The notes under the pieces are model-generated. The model was not told the origin of the DNA, searched no databases, and saw nothing but the letters and a program-made list of their open reading frames with translations. 7,587 nt of DNA from Clostridiales bacterium (GTDB lineage: Bacteria; Bacillota; Clostridia; Christensenellales; Aristaeellaceae): positions 1 through 7,587 of the forward strand of contig SFGO01000109.1 of NCBI GenBank assembly GCA_004556545.1, written 5' to 3'. The position numbers were made by a program, and so were the translations under genes. Shown in pieces: positions 1-5,938 of this stretch (positions are counted from its first letter, which is position 1; each line of letters opens with the position of its first letter).

Positions 1-1
1 C

Positions 2-1420
2 ACCTACGGCGGCGAAGCAAAGAAGCTGCTGGAAGATTTGCAGAGCCGCAACGAGCGCATGTTCCTCATCACCTTCCTGGTGATGAATACGGCGGACAAC
101 AGGAAGCAGCTTACCCTCAACGTCAAGCAGGCGCAGAGCCTTGCCCAGCAGCACAACTGCCAGCTGATACCGCTGGATTTTCAGCAGGAAAACGGCATGG
201 TATCCTGCCTGCCGCTGGGCCTCAACAAAATCAGCATTCAACGCGGGCTGACGACCTCGTCCACCGCGATTTTCATACCCTTCACCTCGCAGGAGCTGTT
301 CCAGAGTGGCGGTGAAGCGCTGTATTGCGGATTGAACGCCCTATCCCACAATCTGATCATGGTGGATCGCAAAAAGCTGAAGAATCCGAACGGCCTGATT
401 CTGGGCACGCCGGGCTCCGGCAAGTCATTCGCGGCAAAACGCGAGATATGCAATGTCATTCTGCTGACCGATGATGACATCATCATCTGCGATCCCGAAG
501 GCGAGTATTACCCTCTGGTCAAGACATTCCGCGGACAGGTGATTCGCATTTCCCCGTCCAGCAACAGCTACATCAACCCGATGGATATCAACCTCAACTA
601 CAGTGATGATGACAATCCGCTGGCGCTCAAGTCCGACTTCATCCTGTCGCTGTGCGAGCTGATCGTCGGCGGGCGCGAGGGACTGCAGCCGATCGAAAAG
701 ACCATCATCGACCGTGCGGTTCATATCATCTACCAGCCCTACCTGAATGACCCGAGGCCGGAGAACATCCCCATTCTGGAGGATCTATACAACGCCCTGA
801 GAGAGCAGGAGGAAAAGGAAGCGCAGACGCTGGCCACCGCGCTGGAAATCTACGTGACCGGCTCTCTGAATGTGTTCAACCACCGCACCAACGTGGACGT
901 GAACAACCGGCTGGTCTGCTACGACATCAAGGAGCTGGGCAAGCAGCTCAAGAAGCTGGGTATGCTCATCGTGCAGGATCAGGTATGGGGCCGCGTCACC
1001 GCCAACCGCGCTGAAGGCAAATCCACCCGGTACTACATGGACGAGTTCCACTTGCTGCTCAAGGAGGAGCAGACGGCGGCATACTCCGTGGAAATCTGGA
1101 AGAGATTCCGCAAGTGGGGCGGCATCCCGACGGGCATCACGCAGAACGTGAAAGATCTTCTGGCCAGTCAGGAAATCGAGAACATCTTCGAGAACAGCGA
1201 CTACATCTACATGCTCAACCAGGCGGCGGGTGATCGTGAGATTCTGGCGAAGAAGCTGGGCATTTCCCCGCATCAGCTGTCCTATGTCACCCAGAGCGGC
1301 GAAGGCGAAGGCCTGCTGTTCTATGGCAACGTCATCCTGCCGTTCCAGGATCGGTTCCCGAAGAATACCAGGCTGTACAGCATCATGACGACGAAGCCTA
1401 CGGAGGTTAATGCGTCGTGA
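2..1420 (+). CDS. virB4: VirB4-like conjugation ATPase, 5'-truncated by the window edge
   Basis: This is the C-terminal 472 residues of a VirB4/TrsE-type ATPase, the cytoplasmic motor that energises type IV secretion and mating-channel assembly. The frame is open from base 2, so the true start lies upstream; an internal TTG at 38 is not a credible start. Residues are numbered from base 2. A Walker A motif GTPGSGKS lies at 135-142, followed by a DPEGEYYPL segment from about 164. A Walker B motif YYMDE has its acidic pair at 347-348. A TQN motif typical of this RecA-like family lies near 380-382, and the usual C-terminal GEGLLFYGN-like strand near 437. The region before Walker A matches the CagE/TrbE/VirB middle domain in style (an LPLG segment and an FIPF segment). 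Full family members are about 800 residues, so roughly 40 percent is missing. It ends in TGA and leads directly into the next gene, so the two probably share a transcript. Confidence 0.93.
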   Translation, partial: TYGGEAKKLLEDLQSRNERMFLITFLVMNTADNRKQLTLNVKQAQSLAQQHNCQLIPLDFQQENGMVSCLPLGLNKISIQRGLTTSSTAIFIPFTSQELFQSGGEALYCGLNALSHNLIMVDRKKLKNPNGLILGTPGSGKSFAAKREICNVILLTDDDIIICDPEGEYYPLVKTFRGQVIRISPSSNSYINPMDINLNYSDDDNPLALKSDFILSLCELIVGGREGLQPIEKTIIDRAVHIIYQPYLNDPRPENIPILEDLYNALREQEEKEAQTLATALEIYVTGSLNVFNHRTNVDVNNRLVCYDIKELGKQLKKLGMLIVQDQVWGRVTANRAEGKSTRYYMDEFHLLLKEEQTAAYSVEIWKRFRKWGGIPTGITQNVKDLLASQEIENIFENSDYIYMLNQAAGDREILAKKLGISPHQLSYVTQSGEGEGLLFYGNVILPFQDRFPKNTRLYSIMTTKPTEVNAS

Positions 1421-1440
1421 TGTTTCCAGGAGGTGATTGA
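1410..1440 (+). other. Two possible mini-ORFs at the virB4 / NlpC gene junction
   Basis: Two very short frames span this junction. ATG at 1410 gives MRRDVSRR and stops at 1434-1436; a GGAGG at 1402-1406 lies only 3 bases before it. ATG at 1420 shares its A with the virB4 stop, gives MFPGGD and stops at 1438-1440, one base before the TTG start of the next gene. Both read through that gene's ribosome binding site. They may be chance, or may keep ribosomes near the weak TTG start. No protein function is implied. Confidence 0.2.
1428..1436 (+). promoter_or_regulatory. Strong ribosome binding site that fixes a TTG start
   Basis: AGGAGGTGA is a nearly perfect complement of the 16S rRNA 3' end. Its AGGAGG core ends at 1433. 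The in-frame GTG at 1433 overlaps the core and so cannot be its start. The TTG at 1442 lies 8 bases after the core, the usual spacing, and is taken as the start of the membrane NlpC/P60 gene. Confidence 0.75.
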
Positions 1441-1441
1441 A

Positions 1442-3406
1442 TTGAGTGAACTCCATAACCGCGGCTCTCCCCGGCTGCGCTTCTCGAAGGAGGAGCTGGA
1501 AAACCCAAAGCTGGCAAAAAAGGCGGAAAAGGCAGAAAAAGCTGCCGACCGATACAATGCGGCGAAAAAGAAGCTGAAAACGCATCGCCTGAAGCTGAGC
1601 GCCGAGGAGATTCAAACCGAGCAGGATACCGTTCCGCAGAGTGAAGCCGATGCGGCTGAACTGCATGAACCGGCATCAGCATCCCCTGAGCCTTCTTCGC
1701 AGAAGAAACAGGCAGCAAAGGAAGGACACTCTCCAAAGCCCTCCGGGAAAGCGCCTGCGACCACATCCTCTGCTCCACAGGCGGCAGCAGAGACGGGCAA
1801 TGCTTCTGCGTCCCATGCCAGGAAAAAGAAACTCCGGCTCCGGTTTGAGGAAACCGAGGCGAAGCCGCCCTCCCGTCTCCGTCATCCTGTTCACCGTCCG
1901 ATAGAATCGGCACACGATCAGCTGCACCAGCAGCTTGCGGAGGCCAACGAAGATGACAATGCTGCCGCAAGCGCTGTGCTGCAGGGCGACAGGCTCAGCA
2001 CTTCCGCCTTGCAGATGGGCGAACACGCCTATCACGCGCACAAGCTGCGGCCCTATAAGCAGGCGCAAAAGGCTGAACGTGCGCTGGATGAAGCCAATAT
2101 CCGATATCTGGAGGCCAAACAGCGTGCGGAGAATCCGCAGTTCACCAGCAACCCGCTGTCCCGCTGGCAGCAAAAGCGCGCTATCCGAAAAGAATACGCT
2201 GCGATGAAGGCTGCCGGCAATGCCGTAGGCGATGCAGGGAAAAGCGCCGCCGCCACGGGGAAGACCGTTCGCGGAGCGGGTGACGTTACGGGACGGATGG
2301 CGGAGTTCTTCCAAAGCCATCCGTCCTCCCTGCTGATCATTCTGCTGTGCGCGATGCTGCTGATCCTCATGGGCAGCCTGCAATCCTGTACGCCGCTGGC
2401 TCAATCGGTGCTGGAATCGCTCATTATCGGTACCTATCCGGCAACGGAGGACGATGTACGCGCCGCGGAGCGCGCCTACGCTGCCAAGGAGCGTGAATTG
2501 CAGGACGAAATGGATCGATACGAGCAGTATCATCCCGGCTATGACGAATACCACGTCGATGCAGACGAAATCTGGCACGATCCCTATGTGCTCATCGCCA
2601 TCATCTCCGCCTATTTCGACGGGCAGGAGTGGACGCTGGATTCGGCTTATCCGGTGATCGAGAAATACTTCGGTCTCCAATACGTTGTGACCCAGACCGT
2701 CTCAACGGAAACCCGGTACCGGACGGAGACGAGAACCGGCACACGCATCGTGACCGACCCCGTCACCGGGCAGCAGCACACCGAAACGTACACCTATGAC
2801 GTGCAGGTGCCCTATGCGTACAGCATCTGCAATGTGAAGCTGGAGAACAAGAACCTCTCCCATCTGCCGGTTGTCAGCATGAGCCATCACACCATGGGCA
2901 TGTACGCGCTGTACATGGCCTCGCATGGCAATATGGAGGGTATCTTCTCCGGCAACCCGTATGCGGTGCCGCTCCGTGACCCTACGCTCTACGACATTCC
3001 GCAGGAAACCCTGGACGCCGATCCCTCTTTCGCCGCGCTGATAGAGGAAGCGACCAAGTACATCGGATATCCCTATGTCTGGGGCGGTGCAAGCCCGGAA
3101 ACCAGCTTTGACTGCTCCGGCTTTGTCTCGTATGTATTCACAAACAGCAGTGTTTACAACACCGGCAGGCTGGGCGCCAAGGGGCTGCGCAGCCTGTGCC
3201 GCAACGTGCCGGATGAGCAGGCGCAGCCCGGAGACATCGTGTTCTTCGAGGGGACGATGGGCGCGGATGTCGCCGGAATCACGCATTGCGGCATCTATGT
3301 AGGCAACGGGATGATGCTGCACTGCGGAAACCCCATCGGCTATGCCGATCTCAGCGATGCCTATTGGCAGACGCATTTCCACTCGTTTGGACGAGTACCC
3401 AACTGA
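1442..3406 (+). CDS. Membrane-anchored NlpC/P60 (C40) peptidase of a conjugative element, CD1108-like
   Basis: A 654-residue protein with a TTG start chosen from the ribosome binding site. Residues 1-290 are charged, rich in Lys, Ala and Glu, probably helical and partly disordered, and likely cytoplasmic. One hydrophobic segment at about 295-315 (SSLLIILLCAMLLILMG) makes it bitopic with the C-terminus outside. A helical charged stretch follows at about 335-365. A Thr/Arg-rich segment with repeated T-E-T and T-R units (about 416-460) comes next, which I cannot assign to a domain. The C-terminal part from about 530 is an NlpC/P60 domain with catalytic Cys558 (FDCSGF), His615 (GITHCG) and His627 (MMLHCG), so it should cleave peptidoglycan stem peptides. 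Proteins of this architecture sit next to VirB4 in clostridial elements and are thought to open the wall for the channel. No separate glycosidase domain is seen, unlike the two-domain lysozyme/P60 type of Tn916. The peptidase assignment is strong; the conjugation role is by context. Confidence 0.88.
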   Translation: MSELHNRGSPRLRFSKEELENPKLAKKAEKAEKAADRYNAAKKKLKTHRLKLSAEEIQTEQDTVPQSEADAAELHEPASASPEPSSQKKQAAKEGHSPKPSGKAPATTSSAPQAAAETGNASASHARKKKLRLRFEETEAKPPSRLRHPVHRPIESAHDQLHQQLAEANEDDNAAASAVLQGDRLSTSALQMGEHAYHAHKLRPYKQAQKAERALDEANIRYLEAKQRAENPQFTSNPLSRWQQKRAIRKEYAAMKAAGNAVGDAGKSAAATGKTVRGAGDVTGRMAEFFQSHPSSLLIILLCAMLLILMGSLQSCTPLAQSVLESLIIGTYPATEDDVRAAERAYAAKERELQDEMDRYEQYHPGYDEYHVDADEIWHDPYVLIAIISAYFDGQEWTLDSAYPVIEKYFGLQYVVTQTVSTETRYRTETRTGTRIVTDPVTGQQHTETYTYDVQVPYAYSICNVKLENKNLSHLPVVSMSHHTMGMYALYMASHGNMEGIFSGNPYAVPLRDPTLYDIPQETLDADPSFAALIEEATKYIGYPYVWGGASPETSFDCSGFVSYVFTNSSVYNTGRLGAKGLRSLCRNVPDEQAQPGDIVFFEGTMGADVAGITHCGIYVGNGMMLHCGNPIGYADLSDAYWQTHFHSFGRVPN

Positions 3407-3415
3407 CCATTGGCT

Positions 3416-3448
3416 GAAAGGAGCCTTGCCTTCCGCGAGGCTCCTTTC
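3416..3448 (+). terminator. Strong hairpin between the two peptidase genes; terminator-like or attenuator
   Basis: GAAAGGAGCC (3416-3425) pairs perfectly with GGCTCCTTTC (3439-3448). The stem continues inward through T-A, a T-G wobble, G-C and C-G, giving about 14 pairs around a 5-base loop (3430-3434). It starts 10 bases after the stop codon at 3404-3406. The A-rich 5' base and TTT at the 3' base look like an intrinsic terminator, but CCC follows instead of a long T run, so termination is probably weak or partial. It lies inside what otherwise looks like one operon, so it may lower downstream expression, block 3' decay, or act with the ribosome binding site at 3463. Confidence 0.5.
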
Positions 3449-3462
3449 CCATGCACAGATTT

Positions 3463-3470
3463 GAAAGGAG
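3463..3470 (+). promoter_or_regulatory. Ribosome binding site that decides the start of the secreted peptidase
   Basis: GAAAGGAG lies 10 bases before ATG 3481 and 7 bases before an in-frame TTG at 3478. An earlier in-frame ATG at 3451 lies upstream of this site and has no good site of its own, so it is rejected. The same eight bases form the 5' arm of the hairpin at 3416-3423. Confidence 0.7.
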
Positions 3471-3480
3471 TATCCCATTG

Positions 3481-4179
3481 ATGATGAATCGAAACAACGA
3501 GAACCGCACTGTGACCATCGCCCGCCAGGTGATCGCTACCATCGCCGCGCTGTTCCTGCTTTCCCTGTTTCTCTCCGTTCGGGGCGCTGTGGCGGAAGAT
3601 TTAAGCGCCTTTGACATGGACAACTGGAATGGCGAGTCCGTGATTCTGGAAGATCCGAAGTATTTCATGGGCGTTGAAGACGATGACATTCCCGTGATTT
3701 CCTCGGTTGGCAAAACGAACGTGAAAATCCATGGCGTGCAGTCGAAGTACAAGCTGGTCAACTACACCATCCCCGAGCAGCTTCTTCGGGCCGATCCCGA
3801 TTTTCTCGCGCTGATGGTTGAAGCAGAGAAGTACATCGGCTATCCCTATGTATACGGTGCCAGCAATCCCGATACCGGTTTTGACTGTTCCGGCTTCGTC
3901 TGCTGGGTGTTTAATCAATCCGGCGTGTGCGATGTGGGACGGGTGGGCGCCAATGGGCTCTACTCCCTGTGCAGCGATGTCAGCAAGGAGGACGCGCGCC
4001 CCGGCGATCTCGTTTTTTTCGAAAAAACGATGGGCGCAGATGTCAAAGGCATCACCCATGTAGGCATCTATGTGGGCAACGATATGATGATTCACGCAGG
4101 CGACCCGGTCGGTTTTGCCGATCTCAAAAGCGAAAAATGGTCCAAGCGACTGTATGGCTTTGGCCGCCTGCCACTTTAA
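3481..4179 (+). CDS. Secreted NlpC/P60 (C40) peptidase, paralogue of the preceding gene's C-terminus
   Basis: A 232-residue protein. The N-terminus is a typical signal peptide: a basic start, a hydrophobic core at about 17-33, and a likely signal peptidase I site AVA|ED after residue 38. No other membrane segment or wall anchor is visible, so it is probably released or held by partners. The NlpC/P60 domain occupies about 105-232, with catalytic Cys136 (FDCSGF), His193 (GITHVG) and His205 (MMIHAG). By hand alignment its last 136 residues match the C-terminus of the upstream protein without gaps at about 60 percent identity, so the two arose by duplication. Its predicted role is cutting peptide stems of peptidoglycan during mating or channel insertion; the target bond cannot be told from sequence. 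It is preceded by a hairpin and followed at once by the DUF4315-like gene. TTG 3478 or ATG 3484 are alternative starts that hardly change the protein. Confidence 0.88.
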   Translation: MMNRNNENRTVTIARQVIATIAALFLLSLFLSVRGAVAEDLSAFDMDNWNGESVILEDPKYFMGVEDDDIPVISSVGKTNVKIHGVQSKYKLVNYTIPEQLLRADPDFLALMVEAEKYIGYPYVYGASNPDTGFDCSGFVCWVFNQSGVCDVGRVGANGLYSLCSDVSKEDARPGDLVFFEKTMGADVKGITHVGIYVGNDMMIHAGDPVGFADLKSEKWSKRLYGFGRLPL

Positions 4180-4188
4180 GGAGGAACC

Positions 4189-4515
4189 ATGACTGAAAAG
4201 AAAAAGAAGCGCTATCCCGCCGACCGCCAGAAGCTCCATGCGCTGCTCGACAGAAGGGAGCAGGAGCTGATTGAGCTTCAGGCAGAGGTGGAAGACCTGC
4301 GCGGCCTTGTCAAGCAGGCGGACCGCACGGCCATCCATGCCACGGCGGAGCTGTACAACGTGACCCCGGAGCAGCTCGCGGAAATCATGAAATCCATGTT
4401 TGGGGACAGGCTGGTGCCTGAGCTGCCCAAGGATGTGCAGGTTGCGCCTGCCGAGGCAGATGCCCCTGTGACGCTGCCTGACGGGGAGGTGATGGATGAT
4501 GATGACGATGTGTAA
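4189..4515 (+). CDS. DUF4315-like small coiled-coil protein
   Basis: A 108-residue cytoplasmic protein with no signal peptide or membrane segment. An AAGGAGG site overlaps the TAA of the upstream gene (4178-4184) and lies 4 bases before ATG 4189, so translation is probably coupled. Residues about 10-45 form a charged heptad-like helix (REQELIELQAEVEDLRGLV). A conserved-looking VTPEQLAEIMKSM helix follows at about 58-70, the pattern I associate with DUF4315 proteins of clostridial conjugative elements. The tail is acidic and ends in VMDDDDDV. The last 20 bases overlap the start of the next gene. The function is unknown; its constant position beside the DUF4366-type gene suggests a partner or regulator of that protein. 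Family assignment is from memory of the pattern and gene order. Confidence 0.8.
   Translation: MTEKKKKRYPADRQKLHALLDRREQELIELQAEVEDLRGLVKQADRTAIHATAELYNVTPEQLAEIMKSMFGDRLVPELPKDVQVAPAEADAPVTLPDGEVMDDDDDV
4485..4493 (+). promoter_or_regulatory. Ribosome binding site inside the DUF4315 gene for the overlapping surface-protein gene
   Basis: GGAGGTGAT is a full-strength site embedded in the upstream coding sequence. Its GGAGG core ends at 4489, placing ATG 4496 at 6 bases and ATG 4499 at 9 bases. Two more in-frame ATGs (4502 and 4508) follow, so the exact start is ambiguous within four codons; the ATG at 4492 is in another frame. Confidence 0.7.
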
Positions 4516-5887
4516 GCGAGTTCTGCCGCTGGGTATGGCGGTGTTTCTGGTGCTGGCTGCATGTACAGCAGCTTTTTCGCCCGTTTGGGCTATCGCGGAG
4601 GGTGCGCCTGCTCCCACGGAGGTGCCCGTGGAAAGCGTCTCGCCGTACAGAATCATCCTGACTGCGCCGGGTGGTTGGACGAGCGGCAACGGAGCCGTCA
4701 TGAAGGTGTCCATCACGGACAAGGACAGGCTGGGCTGGCAGAAAATCGAATATCGGATGAACGACGGGAACTGGGTGGACTGCGAAAACCTGTTTGCAGA
4801 TGGCCGTGCAGAGCTGACGCTCCATGAAAACGGCACCTTCACCCTGCGCGTGACTGATCCGCATGGTCATACGTTTGAGGAAAGCGCGGAGGTGAAGTGC
4901 ATTGATCTGACAGCGCCGGTGCTGACCGCGTCCATCAACGGCACAACCCTTCAGGTTGATGCCAAAGATGATCTGTCCGGCGTCGCAGGTGTGCAGGTCA
5001 ACAGTATGCTGTTCACCACGCTGACAAACGGGGTGTTGAACGTGGAGCTGGATGCGAATATGAACCAGTTTGAGAAGCTGGCTGTCCGCGCCTTTGACTA
5101 TGCGGGCAACTTCTCCGAGCCGTTTACACTGACCAATCCGCACTACGAAAAGCCCGCTGATCCCACGCCTGTGCCGACGGCCACGCCGAAGCCGACGAAG
5201 AAGCCGGCTGATGAGGCGACAGCCGCGCAGACTGCTGCACCCACAGCTACGCCGACGCCTGCGTCCAACCGTTACAACGGCCTGGGCAGCTCGCTCATCT
5301 ATGTGCAGGACGAGCCTGATCCCACGCCGGAGCCGACCGCCGCACCCACGCCGGAGACGATCATCAAGACCGAGTACATCACCATCGGCCCCGGTATGCC
5401 CTATCAGGCGGACGGCAACAGCCATACGCTGGATGTGCTGTACTCTGCGGCGACCAACAAGCAGTTCATCACGCTGCAAACGAAGAATGGCAACACCTTC
5501 TATCTCGTCATCGACTACGACAAGCCAGTTGACGAAGAGGCGGAGATGTATGAGACGTATTTCCTGAACCTGGTTGATGAGCGCGACCTGCTGGCACTGA
5601 TGTCCGACGAGGAGAAGGAAGCCGTGCCCACGCCCACACCGGAGATCATCTATGTGACCCCTGAGCCGACTGCTGTGCCCGCCATCACGCCGCAGCCGAC
5701 GCAGGCACCTGCGCAGCCCACGACCGACAAGACCACGGCGCTGCTCGCGCTTTTTGCCATGGTGGGCATCGGCGTCGTTGGAGCGGTCATTTTCCTGAAA
5801 GGCAGGAATCAGCCTGCTACGCGACATGCGGACAGCGAGCTCGATCTTGACGACGATGACGAGGACGAGAGCACCGAACAGAAGTAA
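4496..5887 (+). CDS. DUF4366-like surface protein with Ig-like domains and C-terminal membrane anchor (CD1107-like)
   Basis: A 463-residue cell-surface protein. A hydrophobic export signal at about 9-34 can be read two ways: a lipobox LAAC with Cys23, or a signal peptidase I site AIA|EG after residue 34. Residues about 51-137 and 138-213 look like two beta-rich Ig-like modules; the second has the DLTAPVL and DDLSGVAGV pattern of bacterial Ig-like repeats. A Pro/Thr-rich stalk (219-286) is followed by a conserved block at about 288-368 with NGNTFYLVIDYDKP and YFLNLVDERDLLAL, which I recognise as DUF4366-like. A second Pro/Thr stalk (377-409), a membrane segment (413-434) and an acidic cytoplasmic tail (LDLDDDDEDE) complete it. 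It would sit outside the membrane, probably with the mating channel or at cell contact; that role is inferred from its invariant neighbours. The start overlaps the DUF4315 gene by 20 bases, implying translational coupling. Confidence 0.85.
   Translation: MMMTMCKRVLPLGMAVFLVLAACTAAFSPVWAIAEGAPAPTEVPVESVSPYRIILTAPGGWTSGNGAVMKVSITDKDRLGWQKIEYRMNDGNWVDCENLFADGRAELTLHENGTFTLRVTDPHGHTFEESAEVKCIDLTAPVLTASINGTTLQVDAKDDLSGVAGVQVNSMLFTTLTNGVLNVELDANMNQFEKLAVRAFDYAGNFSEPFTLTNPHYEKPADPTPVPTATPKPTKKPADEATAAQTAAPTATPTPASNRYNGLGSSLIYVQDEPDPTPEPTAAPTPETIIKTEYITIGPGMPYQADGNSHTLDVLYSAATNKQFITLQTKNGNTFYLVIDYDKPVDEEAEMYETYFLNLVDERDLLALMSDEEKEAVPTPTPEIIYVTPEPTAVPAITPQPTQAPAQPTTDKTTALLALFAMVGIGVVGAVIFLKGRNQPATRHADSELDLDDDDEDESTEQK
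5150..5353 (+). repeat. Pro/Thr-codon low-complexity stalk, first segment
   Basis: Degenerate CCGACG/CCCACG units encode PTPVPTATPKPTKK and later DPTPEPTAAPTPE, interrupted by an ordinary stretch (about 257-274, NRYNGLGSSLIYVQDEPD). GATCCCACGCC occurs twice, at 5159 and 5319. The encoded segment is an extended surface stalk; such tracts vary in length by slippage or recombination. Confidence 0.6.
5624..5722 (+). repeat. Pro/Thr-codon low-complexity stalk, second segment
   Basis: Encodes PTPTPEIIYVTPEPTAVPA and PQPTQAPAQPTT directly before the membrane segment. It resembles the first stalk (PTPETI versus PTPEII), so the DUF4366-like block is bracketed by two related linkers. Confidence 0.55.
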
Positions 5888-5892
5888 CACAG

Positions 5893-5914
5893 CCCCGGAG
5901 CACCCGCTCCGGGG
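5893..5914 (+). other. GC-rich hairpin after the DUF4366-like gene
   Basis: CCCCGGAGC (5893-5901) and GCTCCGGGG (5906-5914) form a perfect 9-pair stem with loop ACCC, 5 bases after the stop codon. The sequence after it is TAACGC, with no T run, so it does not fit a standard intrinsic terminator. It may protect the upstream message from 3' decay or cause pausing before topB. Confidence 0.5.
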
Positions 5915-5938
5915 TAACGCATACACGGAGGAAAGAAT

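Noticed and set aside
785..1666. A 293-codon minus-strand frame across the virB4 and peptidase gene junction.
   Set aside because: It is antisense to conserved VirB4 motifs, of low-complexity composition (FQLLF, LLEL runs), and continues across a gene boundary that the plus-strand genes explain fully.
1676..2680. A 334-codon minus-strand frame under the N-terminal half of the tethered peptidase.
   Set aside because: The N-terminal half of the plus-strand gene is less conserved, so this was considered. However, the plus strand has a good ribosome binding site, a clear membrane segment and an uninterrupted frame into the catalytic domain, while the minus-strand translation is Arg-rich without motifs.
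3451..3480. ATG 3451 as the start of the secreted peptidase, adding ten residues.
   Set aside because: The ribosome binding site at 3463-3470 lies inside this extension, and the signal peptide reads normally from ATG 3481.
5150..5353. The Pro/Thr codon repeats as a possible tandem-repeat regulatory array.
   Set aside because: They are in frame, degenerate at the base level and encode a typical surface stalk, so protein-level low complexity explains them.
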